38,256 bases of DNA from Streptomyces palmae (GTDB taxonomy: Bacteria > Actinomycetota > Actinomycetes > Streptomycetales > Streptomycetaceae), in the NCBI RefSeq assembly GCF_004684805.1, contig NZ_SRID01000021.1, positions 1 to 38,256 of the forward strand. The letters are read 5' to 3'. Position 1 is the stretch's first letter. Every line of letters starts with the position of its first letter. Positions 16,347 to 23,726 of this stretch are shown here, piece after piece. Under the pieces are notes generated by a model, which saw only the letters and a list, made by a program, of their open reading frames with translations, searched no databases and had not been told where the DNA came from. Made by a program: the position numbers and the translations under genes.

Positions 16347-16724
16347 ATGATCGTCAGGCAGAAGGACGAGGTCAAGGTCGTCGAGTGGGGCAACGGGACA
16401 AGCCACCGGTTCCTCCTCGAAGCCGACGGCATGGGCTTCACGTTATGCCACACCGTCGTGCGGGCGGGCACCAAGTCGTGGCTGCAGTACCGCAACCACC
16501 TGGAGGCCTGCTACTGCATCGCGGGCCGCGGACAGGTCGTGACGGCCGACGGCGCCGTCACCCACGAGATCACGCCGGGCGTGATGTACGCGCTGAACGA
16601 GCACGACTCGCACTTCCTGATCGCCGCGCCGGACACCGATCTGGACCTGATCAGCGTCTTCAACCCGCCGTTGCTCGGCGACGAACGGCACAAACTCGGT
16701 GACGACGACTGCTCCGAGTACTAG
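16347..16724 (+). CDS. Ectoine-synthase-like cyclase (EctC family cupin)
   Basis: 125 residues that align along the whole length with L-ectoine synthase: MIVR at the start, GMGFTLCHTVVRAGTKSW, YRNHLEACYCIAGRGQV, PGVMYALNEHDSHFL and VFNPPLLGDE near the end. The iron ligands known from EctC structures appear as Glu53, Tyr81 and His89. EctC closes a ring by water elimination from N-acetyl-diaminobutyrate and can cyclise related amino acids. No ectA, ectB or ectD is nearby, so this orphan copy probably cyclises or makes an amidine or pyrroline from a pathway-specific intermediate (inference). A GGAGGGGG ribosome site precedes the ATG. Confidence 0.88.
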   Translation: MIVRQKDEVKVVEWGNGTSHRFLLEADGMGFTLCHTVVRAGTKSWLQYRNHLEACYCIAGRGQVVTADGAVTHEITPGVMYALNEHDSHFLIAAPDTDLDLISVFNPPLLGDERHKLGDDDCSEY

Positions 16725-16732
16725 GACCGGCT

Positions 16733-17899
16733 GTGCTGCAGGCGAACGACCAGCAGCGCGAGCTGCGGGAGGCGATCCGCGCGATCGGACCCGCACTCGG
16801 CGCCGAGCACATCGCACGCGACCGCACCGGCACCTTCTCCGAGGGCGGGTGGAAGCGGCTCGCCGAGACGGGGCTGTTCGGGCTTCCGTTCGGCGAGGAG
16901 TTCGGCGGTCTCGGACAGGACCTCCTCACCACCATGTACGTGCTGGAGGCGCTCGGCGAGAGCTGCCGGGACGGCGGGTTGAACTTCTCCGCCTCGACGC
17001 ACATCGTGAGCGCGGGCGTGGCCCTGCACCGGTACGGCCGCGCCGAGCTCAAGGCGCGGTACCTGCCGGGGATCTGCTCCGGGACGACGATCGGCGCGCA
17101 CGCCATCACCGAACCCGAAGGCGGTTCGGACATCATGCGCATGCGCACCACCGCGGTGGCCGACGGCGACGCCTTCGTACTGAACGGGACGAAGGCGTTC
17201 GTCAGCAACGGCCCCCTCGCCGACCTGATCGTGGTCTACGCCCGCACCGGCAAGCCCGAGAACCCGGCGGGTCTCACGGCCTTCCTGGTCGAGCGGGACA
17301 CGCCGGGGCTCACCACCGGCCGGCCCATCGAGAAGATGGGCCTGCGGACCTCGCCGCTGTGCGAGCTCTTCCTCGACGGCGTCCGAGTGCCGAGGAGCCA
17401 GGTGATCGGATCGGTCGGCGCCGGGTTCCTGGTCCTGGACCACGTGATGAAGTGGGAGATCCTGTGCTCCTTCGTCATCAACCTCGGTGAGATGCGGCAC
17501 CGCCTGGAGCGGTGTGTCGAGTACGCCCGCACCCGCACCCAGTTCGGCGCGCCCATCGGCTCGTACCAGTCCACGGCGAACCGCATCGTGGAGATGAAGA
17601 TCGACGTCGAGACCTCGCGGAAGTGGCTCTACGACACGGCCGAGAAGCTCTCCTCGAACCAGAACGTCGCCACCGACATCGCGATCGCCAAGCTCGTGAC
17701 CAGCGAGGCCAACGTGCGATCGGCCCTGTCGGCGATCCAGATCTTCGGCGGATACGGCTACACCGCCGAGTACGGCCTGGAGAAGGAGATGCGCAACGCC
17801 GTCGCCGGGACGATCTACTCGGGCACCACGGAGATCCAGAAGCAACGGATATCGACCCTCATGGGACTGAACCGCGCCGCCACACCGAAAAGGGCATGA
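16733..17899 (+). CDS. Acyl-CoA-dehydrogenase-like flavoenzyme
   Basis: 388-residue ACAD-fold enzyme with GAHAITEPEGGSDIMRMRT, the middle beta-domain, and C-terminal FGGYGYTAEYGLEKEMRNAVAGTIYSGTTEIQKQRIS. The residue that is the catalytic Glu in medium-chain enzymes (IYEGT) is Ser here. Glu242 in MKWEILCS lines up with the base used by isovaleryl-CoA and prolyl-carrier dehydrogenases. With the adjacent ligase and carrier it therefore resembles the PltF/PltL/PltE arrangement that oxidises a carrier-bound amino acid. The start is GTG at 16733, 8 bases after the previous stop. Confidence 0.87.
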   Translation: MLQANDQQRELREAIRAIGPALGAEHIARDRTGTFSEGGWKRLAETGLFGLPFGEEFGGLGQDLLTTMYVLEALGESCRDGGLNFSASTHIVSAGVALHRYGRAELKARYLPGICSGTTIGAHAITEPEGGSDIMRMRTTAVADGDAFVLNGTKAFVSNGPLADLIVVYARTGKPENPAGLTAFLVERDTPGLTTGRPIEKMGLRTSPLCELFLDGVRVPRSQVIGSVGAGFLVLDHVMKWEILCSFVINLGEMRHRLERCVEYARTRTQFGAPIGSYQSTANRIVEMKIDVETSRKWLYDTAEKLSSNQNVATDIAIAKLVTSEANVRSALSAIQIFGGYGYTAEYGLEKEMRNAVAGTIYSGTTEIQKQRISTLMGLNRAATPKRA

Positions 17900-17905
17900 G
17901 CAGCA

Positions 17906-18592
17906 ATGGATTCTGATCTGTATCGGCTCACCCGTCCCACGGAGTACCTCGACCACGAGTCACCGACCGTACGGGCGTTCGTCGACAAGGCACTGTCGGC
18001 ACAGGACGCCAAGACCGACGTCGACAAGGCGATCGCGCTCTACCACGCGGTGCGCGACGGCATCCGCTACGAGGTGTACGGCGCCGACCTCTCCCGGTCG
18101 GGGCTGAAAGCGAGTTCGGTCATCGAGGCCGGGTTCGGCTTCTGCGTGCACAAGTCGATCGTGTACGCGGCCGCCGTACGCTCCGTCGGGATCCCCAGCC
18201 GCCTCTTCTACGGCGACGTGCGCAACCACCTGGCCTCCGAGCGCCTGCGCGAGCTGGTCGGCGGTGACGTCTTCCGCTACCACAGCCTCACCTCCGTACA
18301 CCTGGAGGGCAAGTGGGTGAAGGCCACGCCGGTCTTCAACAAGCTGCTGTGCCGGCTGTACAAGATCGCGCCACTCGACTTCGACGGCCGCTCCGACAGC
18401 CTGTACCACCCCTACGATGAACTCGGCCGCAGACACATGGAGTTCTTGCAGATGCACGGTGACTTCGACGACGTGCCCTACGAGCAGGTCGTCGGCGGCA
18501 TCCGGCAGGCGCATCCGTTGCTCTTCGCGAGTTCCGCCAGGACCGCCGCGGGCTCACTCGTGGACGAAGCCGGCCCCCACCCGACCGCATAG
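17906..18592 (+). CDS. Transglutaminase-like (Cys-His) enzyme
   Basis: 228 residues of the transglutaminase-core superfamily. The nucleophile motif is EAGFGFCVHKSIVYAAAVRSVGIPSR with Cys80, and the His region is RYHSLTSVHLEGKWVKATPVFN with His126. The usual third residue, Asp in a DPT-like motif, appears to be Thr141 here, although Asn145 is close. Family members cleave or form amide bonds; transglutaminase-like enzymes such as AdmF in andrimid synthesis make amides with carrier-bound substrates. Here it could release the carrier-bound acid or join two building blocks (inference). There are only 6 bases between it and the preceding gene. Confidence 0.85.
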   Translation: MDSDLYRLTRPTEYLDHESPTVRAFVDKALSAQDAKTDVDKAIALYHAVRDGIRYEVYGADLSRSGLKASSVIEAGFGFCVHKSIVYAAAVRSVGIPSRLFYGDVRNHLASERLRELVGGDVFRYHSLTSVHLEGKWVKATPVFNKLLCRLYKIAPLDFDGRSDSLYHPYDELGRRHMEFLQMHGDFDDVPYEQVVGGIRQAHPLLFASSARTAAGSLVDEAGPHPTA

Positions 18593-18617
18593 CGGACACG
18601 AGCACCTAAGGACCGAC

Positions 18618-19985
18618 GTGGAGAAGATCAAGTTCCAGCTCGACGAGAAGGACCTTCCGGCCACCTGGTACAACATCGTCGCCGACTTACCGGAGACCGA
18701 TGAGCCCGCCGCGGTCAGCCCCACGACGGGCAAGCCGCTGACCCGTGACGAGCTGCTGCAGGTGATGCCCGAGCAGCTCGTCGAGCAGGAGACCAGCACC
18801 GAGCGGGAGTTCGAGATCCCCGAGCCGGTCCGCCAGCTCTACGCCCAGTGGCGGCCCTCACCGCTCTTCCGGGCCCGCCGGCTGGAGCGCGCGCTCGACA
18901 CCCCGGCCCGCATCTACTACAAGTACGAGGGCGTCGCGCCGACCGGCAGCCACAAGCCGAACACCGGCATCCCGCAGGCCTACTACAACAAGCTCGCCGG
19001 CAAGACCGGCCTGGTCACGGAGACCGGCGCCGGCCAGTGGGGCAGCGCGGCGGCACTGAGCGCCTCCTTCTTCGGCATGACCGCCAAGGTCTTCATGGTC
19101 AAGGTGAGCTTCCAGCAGAAGCCCTACCGCCGGGCGCTGATGGAGTCCTTCGGCGCGGTCTGCATCCCCAGCCCGAGCATCGAGACCGCGGCCGGCCGGG
19201 CGATCCTCGCGGCCGACCCCGACTCACCGGGCAGCCTCGGCATCGCCACCTCCGAGGCGCTGGAGGTGGCGGCGCAGGACCCGACGCTGGGCTACACACT
19301 GGGCAGCGCGGCCAACCACGTGCTGGCCCACCAGACGGTGATCGGCCAGGAGGCACTGCGGCAGATGGCCATGGCCGACGACTACCCGGACATCGTGATC
19401 GGGTGCTCGGGCGGCGGCAGCAACCTCGCCGGCCTGTCCTTCCCCTTCCTGGGCGAGCAGTTGCGCGGCGGACCCGCGGTGCGGGTGATCGCCGTCGAGC
19501 CCGCCGCCTGCCCGACCCTCACCAAGGGCAGCATCGCCTACGACTACAGCGACACCGGCCGACTCGGCCCGCTGTTCCGCATGCACACCCTCGGCCACAC
19601 CTTCGTACCGCCCCCGGTGCACGCGGGTGGCCTGCGCGCACACGGCATCGGCCCGCTGATCAGCCGGGCCATCGAGGAGCGGCTGATCGACCCGATCGCG
19701 GTCGGCCAGCTCGGGTGCTTCGAGGCGGGCGTGCAGTTCGCCCGGACCGAGGGCATCCTGCCCGCGCCCGAGTCGACCCACGCGATCCGCGCGGCCATCG
19801 ACGAGGCCAAGCGGTGCCGCGAGGAGGGGCAGTCACGCGCGATCCTCTTCGGCCTGTCGGGCCACGGCCACTTCGACCTGACCGCGTACGACAAGTACTT
19901 CGCGGGTCAGCTCGACGACGAGACCGTCGACGAGGACGCTCTGACCCGGGCTTCCGCCAGCATCCCCGAGGCGCCCCTTCGATGA
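18618..19985 (+). CDS. TrpB2-like PLP enzyme (tryptophan synthase beta homologue)
   Basis: 455-residue PLP-dependent enzyme of the TrpB2 branch, which acts without a TrpA partner. The PLP lysine is Lys113 in GSHKPNTG, the TrpB catalytic Glu is in VTETGAGQWG, and the phosphate loop is GCSGGGSNL. The N-terminal extension (LPATWYNIVADLP) is typical of TrpB2. The start is GTG at 18618 with TAAGGA 6 bases upstream; the frame is open further upstream but only within the previous gene. No trpA, indole or chorismate genes are near. A role in beta-replacement to build a non-standard amino acid is more likely than primary tryptophan synthesis (inference). Confidence 0.9.
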   Translation: MEKIKFQLDEKDLPATWYNIVADLPETDEPAAVSPTTGKPLTRDELLQVMPEQLVEQETSTEREFEIPEPVRQLYAQWRPSPLFRARRLERALDTPARIYYKYEGVAPTGSHKPNTGIPQAYYNKLAGKTGLVTETGAGQWGSAAALSASFFGMTAKVFMVKVSFQQKPYRRALMESFGAVCIPSPSIETAAGRAILAADPDSPGSLGIATSEALEVAAQDPTLGYTLGSAANHVLAHQTVIGQEALRQMAMADDYPDIVIGCSGGGSNLAGLSFPFLGEQLRGGPAVRVIAVEPAACPTLTKGSIAYDYSDTGRLGPLFRMHTLGHTFVPPPVHAGGLRAHGIGPLISRAIEERLIDPIAVGQLGCFEAGVQFARTEGILPAPESTHAIRAAIDEAKRCREEGQSRAILFGLSGHGHFDLTAYDKYFAGQLDDETVDEDALTRASASIPEAPLR

Positions 19986-20950
19986 CCGACCTGTCCAAGG
20001 CGCGGCTGGCCCAGGGGCTCATCCCCCTGACCAGCTTCGCGTTCCTCACCGCGGCACTCGACGTCTTCGCCGGCAACCAGCTCCAGTCGCACAGCCCGGC
20101 GACGGTCGCGGCCATCTCGTTCACCCTGGCCGCCGTCTTCTTCTTCGGCGGCGACATCGTCCGGCGGGGTGCGGCGGCCACCGTGCGACCGTTCCGCGAC
20201 AACCGCTACGACGTGATCATGATCAACGTGACGACCGCCGTGACCTGGCTGTCGATGCTGTACGCCCTGAAGTTCCTGGAACCGGCGATCGTCAACGTGG
20301 TCGGGCTCGCCCTCGGCCCCCTGCTGACCGTCTTGGTGAGCCCGGTGCTGCGGCCCGGGACGACGGTGCTGCGCACCGAGGTCGTCGTCTCGCTCGTCAT
20401 CGGCGTGATGATCGCGATGCTGGTGTGGGGCTCGTTCACCGGCCGCAGCGGGATCGGCGACAACTCCGCGACCGAGACCGCGATCGGGATCGTGCTCACC
20501 CTGATCACCGGGCTGGGCTCGGCGACCAACGTGATCTACTCCAAGCGGCTGAGCGAGGCGGACCTCAAGCCGCAGTCGGTGCTGGCCCTGCGGTTCTTCC
20601 TGATGATCCTGGTGGCCTGGGTGCTGGTGGCCTTCGACGACCGGGACGGCGTGCCGGAGGCGTTCCTGCCCTCCCTGCTCATCGCGGTGATCGGGGTGGG
20701 GGTGCCGCTCTACCTGCTCCAGGTCGGCATCAAGCACACCGAGCCGATCACCGCGTCGGTCCTGCTCACGCTCTCACCGCTGTTCGCGTTCCTCCTGCAG
20801 TTGACCGACCACCGGCTCACGGTGTCCGCGCTCACCTTCACCGGTGTGGTCGGCATCGTCGCGCTGGTCGGCATCAGCACCGTGGCGCGGGCGAAACACG
20901 ACGCGGGAACCGAGGCCGAACCCACCGAGGAAGCAAAGGTCAGCCCATGA
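19982..20950 (+). CDS. EamA/DMT-family transporter
   Basis: 322-residue membrane protein of the drug/metabolite transporter superfamily with ten predicted helices in two EamA repeats (residues about 10-150 and 165-300). The second repeat ends GVPLYLLQVGIKHTEPITASVLLTLSPLFAFLLQ, a typical EamA pattern. A charged tail (AKHDAGTEAEPTEEAK) follows. Its ATG overlaps the stop of the PLP-enzyme gene and its own stop overlaps the next ATG. It is the likely exporter of the operon's product and perhaps a self-resistance determinant. Confidence 0.88.
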   Translation: MTDLSKARLAQGLIPLTSFAFLTAALDVFAGNQLQSHSPATVAAISFTLAAVFFFGGDIVRRGAAATVRPFRDNRYDVIMINVTTAVTWLSMLYALKFLEPAIVNVVGLALGPLLTVLVSPVLRPGTTVLRTEVVVSLVIGVMIAMLVWGSFTGRSGIGDNSATETAIGIVLTLITGLGSATNVIYSKRLSEADLKPQSVLALRFFLMILVAWVLVAFDDRDGVPEAFLPSLLIAVIGVGVPLYLLQVGIKHTEPITASVLLTLSPLFAFLLQLTDHRLTVSALTFTGVVGIVALVGISTVARAKHDAGTEAEPTEEAKVSP

Positions 20951-22179
20951 AATGCGCCATCGTCGACGCCTACGGCATCGGCCGGTTCCTGCCCGCCGCG
21001 CTGCGCCGGCACGGTGTCGAACCGCTCCACGTCCGCTCGCAGTTCCCCGATGTGCACCTGAGCTACGAGCCGGCGGACTTCGAGATCGACATCCAGCACG
21101 ACGGCGACCTGGAGGCCACCGCCGCGCGACTGCGTGAGCTGGGCGTCGGGTTCGTGGTGGCCGCGATGGAGTCGGGCGTGCTGCTCGCCGACGCGCTGTC
21201 CGCCGCGCTCGGCACGCCCGGCAACGGCCCGAGCGATCCGCCGGCCCGGCGCGACAAGCACCGCATGGTGCGGGCCGTCGAACGGGCCGGCCTCGCCGTG
21301 GCGGACAGCTTCGCCTCGCCGCACGCCGACGAGGTCGTCACCTGGGCCGAGACCCGCGGCCAGTGGCCCGTCGTGCTGAAGCCGGTCGCCAGCGCGGGCA
21401 TGGACAACGTCCACTTCTGCCACGACGCCGAGGACATCAGGGCCGCGCACGCGAGCATCCGCGCGGCCACCGACCGGTACGGCAGGCACAACGAGACCGC
21501 GCTCGCGCAGGGCTTCCTCGACGGTGACGAGTACTTCGTCAACACCGTCAGCCGGGAGGGCAAGCACCACATCGTGGAGATCTGGCGCTACCGCAAGCAC
21601 CGGATCGACAGCAACCGCTCCATGGTCAGCAACGAGCACCCGGTGCCCTTCAACGACCCGGACGCCAAGCAGGTCGGCGAGTACGCGCTCGGCGTGCTGG
21701 ACGCGCTGGAGATCCGCAACGGCGCCGCCCACACCGAGATCATGCAGACCGCGAACGGCCCGGTGCTGGTCGAGTGCGGTGCCCGGCTCGGCGGCGCGCA
21801 CCTGCCGGACCTCGTCACCCGGTCCATCGGCACCAACCAGGTCGACCTGCTGGCCCTGGCCATCGCCCGGCCCGAGGAGGTCACCGCGGGCAGGCTGCCG
21901 ACCTACCGGCTCCTCAACCACGTGCGGTTCATGAACCTGATCGTGCCACGCGACGGGGTGATCCCCGACGAGGCGGGCTGGCAGCCGGTGCGCGATCTGG
22001 AGTCCTTCCTCGAACTCGTCGTCACCCAGCCGACGGGCAAGCGGATCGAGCGGACCGTGGACCTGGCCACCTCGCCCGGCTACATGTACCTGAGCCACGA
22101 CGACCCGGACCGGCTCCAAGCCGACTACGAGCGGGTGCGCGAACTGGAGCGCACCGGACTGTACGAACCGAACCACTGA
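20947..22179 (+). CDS. ATP-grasp ligase, L-amino-acid-ligase type
   Basis: 410-residue ATP-grasp enzyme. It has an N-terminal preATP-grasp Rossmann-like part, then RDKHRMVRAVERAGLAVADSF, the nucleotide-binding WPVVLKPVASAGMDNVHF, the DGDEYFVNTVSREGKHHIVEIWRY sheet, and the metal-binding NGPVLVECGARLGGAH with Glu and Asn/Arg ligands. Relatives (BacD-like) join amino acids through acyl-phosphates. In anthelvencin biosynthesis an ATP-grasp ligase is proposed to work on a carrier-bound acid. It probably makes the amide bond of the final product. The ATG overlaps the exporter stop by 4 bases. Confidence 0.9.
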   Translation: MKCAIVDAYGIGRFLPAALRRHGVEPLHVRSQFPDVHLSYEPADFEIDIQHDGDLEATAARLRELGVGFVVAAMESGVLLADALSAALGTPGNGPSDPPARRDKHRMVRAVERAGLAVADSFASPHADEVVTWAETRGQWPVVLKPVASAGMDNVHFCHDAEDIRAAHASIRAATDRYGRHNETALAQGFLDGDEYFVNTVSREGKHHIVEIWRYRKHRIDSNRSMVSNEHPVPFNDPDAKQVGEYALGVLDALEIRNGAAHTEIMQTANGPVLVECGARLGGAHLPDLVTRSIGTNQVDLLALAIARPEEVTAGRLPTYRLLNHVRFMNLIVPRDGVIPDEAGWQPVRDLESFLELVVTQPTGKRIERTVDLATSPGYMYLSHDDPDRLQADYERVRELERTGLYEPNH

Positions 22180-22194
22180 ACAGCCGCAACCGAC

Positions 22195-22710
22195 ATGGGA
22201 TTGGTGGAGATGACCACAACAATCGCACGGCTCGCCGAGGTTCCGTCCGACTACGTCCACACCGAGAAGTCGATCGTCCCGGCGGACGATCTGGCCCTGC
22301 CCGGCGCACATCTGAAGTGGTACGACATCTACCTGGCCGGCCGCGAGACACCCGACGGGATCCGGGAGCAGGCACGGGACTTCCTGCGGGCCGAGGTGGA
22401 AGCCGGCCGGCTGGAGTTCCGTGACGAGCTGGGTTACGCCATGCTGCACCTCGACGGCGAGGGCTACTTCCTTCTCGTGGTCGCCTGGCGGAACACCAAC
22501 GAGATGTGGCAGACGCTCTACGGCCGGGACGAGAACGGCTTCCACCCGTATCCGCCGAAGGAGGGCGCGCTCAAGCCGACCCAGAACATCTTCGAGCTGG
22601 ACTGCACGGCCCACGAGCGCCGCGCGTGGTCGCGCTATCTGACCTCCGCGCGTGACGAGGCCGCCAAGCAGGCCTACATCGACGACAAGTGCACGGGCAT
22701 CTTGGTGTGA
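22195..22710 (+). CDS. Unknown protein, last gene of the operon
   Basis: 171 residues from the ATG at 22195, or 166 from the second ATG at 22210 (MTTTIARLAEV); neither has an ideal ribosome site, as GGTGGAG abuts the second. The body is soluble, rich in aromatic residues and acidic, with HLKWYDIYLAGRETPDGI, GYAMLHLDGEGYFLLVVAWR, NTNEMWQTLYGRD and a C-terminus ending CTGILV. I see no known cofactor motif and do not recognise the family. It is 15 bases after the ATP-grasp gene on the same strand and followed by two strong hairpins, so it belongs to the biosynthetic operon. Confidence 0.8.
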   Translation: MGLVEMTTTIARLAEVPSDYVHTEKSIVPADDLALPGAHLKWYDIYLAGRETPDGIREQARDFLRAEVEAGRLEFRDELGYAMLHLDGEGYFLLVVAWRNTNEMWQTLYGRDENGFHPYPPKEGALKPTQNIFELDCTAHERRAWSRYLTSARDEAAKQAYIDDKCTGILV

Positions 22711-22759
22711 CCCCCGCACGACCGCACGACCGCACGACCGTGTGACCGTTTGGCCCACC

Positions 22760-22796
22760 CCGGGGCTCGGCTGACCGCGGGTCATCCGAGCCCCGG
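22760..22796 (+). terminator. Strong hairpin ending the ten-gene operon
   Basis: Perfect 11-bp outer stem (CCGGGGCTCGG / CCGAGCCCCGG), one mismatch, then a 5-bp inner stem (TGACC/GGTCA) with a 3-base loop, 50 bases after the last stop codon. It is preceded by short CGCACGAC direct repeats at about 22717-22740. Confidence 0.8.
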
Positions 22797-22803
22797 ACCC
22801 GAG

Positions 22804-22842
22804 AAGGGCGCCGGCGGGGCAGCTGCCCGGTCAGGCGCCCTT
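22804..22842 (+). terminator. Second tandem terminator with U-tract
   Basis: 9-bp perfect stem AAGGGCGCC / GGCGCCCTT with an inner GGGCAGCTGCCC palindrome in the loop, directly followed by TT and thus ending in a run of four T. It insulates the next genes from read-through. Confidence 0.75.
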
Positions 22843-22951
22843 TTCCACGCGGTGACGACAGATCGCCCCCGCCCCCGGGAGGCGTTGTCAGTGGTGCCCG
22901 TTAGCGTCGGAGGTGTTGGAAGAACCCGTTCCTGACAGGGGGGCATGTGCG

Positions 22952-23629
22952 ATGACCGAGGGCTGTGTGGAGACCGCGCTGAGGGTGGTCCTGACGGATG
23001 TCAACGAGGTCGTGGTGGAGGCGTGGCGGGCGGCGTTCGCCGACACACCGGGCATCGAGATCCGCCGGGGTTCGATCCTCGACGAGCAGGTGGACGCGTG
23101 GGTCACGCCGACCAACGCGGCCGGCCGGATGGACGGCGGGGTCGACGCCGTCATCAAGCGGCACCTCGGGGCGGGCATACAGCTGCGGGTGCAGCGGGCG
23201 ATCCGGGACCGGTTCGCCGGGAAACTGCCGGTGGGCAGCGCCGTGTGCGTCCCGTCGGGCGCGACGGTCCCGCGCTTCGTGATCTCGACGCCGACGATGG
23301 TGGGCTCCTCGCAGAACGTGAGCGAGACGCTGAACGTGGCCATGGCCTGCGCGGCGGCCTTCCAGGCCGTGCACCGGCAGAACCGGCAGGCGCCGGGCAG
23401 CATCCGCTCGGTGGCGCTGGTCGGGATGGGGGCCCAGACCGGCCGGGTGCCGGCCCGGGTCTGCGCCAACCTGATGTGGACCGGCTACACGCTCTTCCAC
23501 GACCACTGGTTCGAGAACGACGACGAGCTGCGTGCCGTGATCACCTCCCAGCTCGCCGGCATCGACCAGGCCCCGCCGACCACAAGGGTGCGGATCATGC
23601 CGCCGAAAGGGCATTCCTTTCGTCGCTGA
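22952..23629 (+). CDS. Macrodomain protein (putative ADP-ribose hydrolase)
   Basis: 225-residue macrodomain protein. The ligand loop VTPTNAAGRMDGGVDAVIKRHLG (residues 51-73) holds Asn55 and the GGVD motif that bind and process ADP-ribose. The second loop, VGMGAQTGRVP (residues 157-167), is the usual diphosphate-binding turn. Macrodomains read or remove ADP-ribose from proteins or nucleic acids; the DarG antitoxin domain is one example. The start at 22952 has GGGGGG about 8 bases upstream. It lies 97 bases before a gene encoding an ADP-ribosyltransferase, same strand, so it probably reverses or limits that enzyme's action (inference). Confidence 0.87.
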   Translation: MTEGCVETALRVVLTDVNEVVVEAWRAAFADTPGIEIRRGSILDEQVDAWVTPTNAAGRMDGGVDAVIKRHLGAGIQLRVQRAIRDRFAGKLPVGSAVCVPSGATVPRFVISTPTMVGSSQNVSETLNVAMACAAAFQAVHRQNRQAPGSIRSVALVGMGAQTGRVPARVCANLMWTGYTLFHDHWFENDDELRAVITSQLAGIDQAPPTTRVRIMPPKGHSFRR

Positions 23630-23726
23630 CCTCGGCCACACGCCCACCCAGCCGGCTCATCCCGCCGGTTCGCCGACCAGCGGCCCCCTTCCGACCCCCG
23701 GTACCACGACGGAGAGTTCCCCCTCC

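Noticed and set aside
16347..16724. Complete ectoine biosynthesis locus
   Set aside because: Only the EctC-like gene is present; no diaminobutyrate aminotransferase, acetyltransferase or hydroxylase lies nearby.
22717..22740. Short CGCACGAC direct repeats as a CRISPR array or origin
   Set aside because: Only about three 8-base copies without spacers; they lie directly after the operon stop and are simple-sequence repeats.
20710..22785. 691-codon minus-strand frame opposite the ATP-grasp gene
   Set aside because: Antisense of well-recognised genes, with no motif or sensible start.
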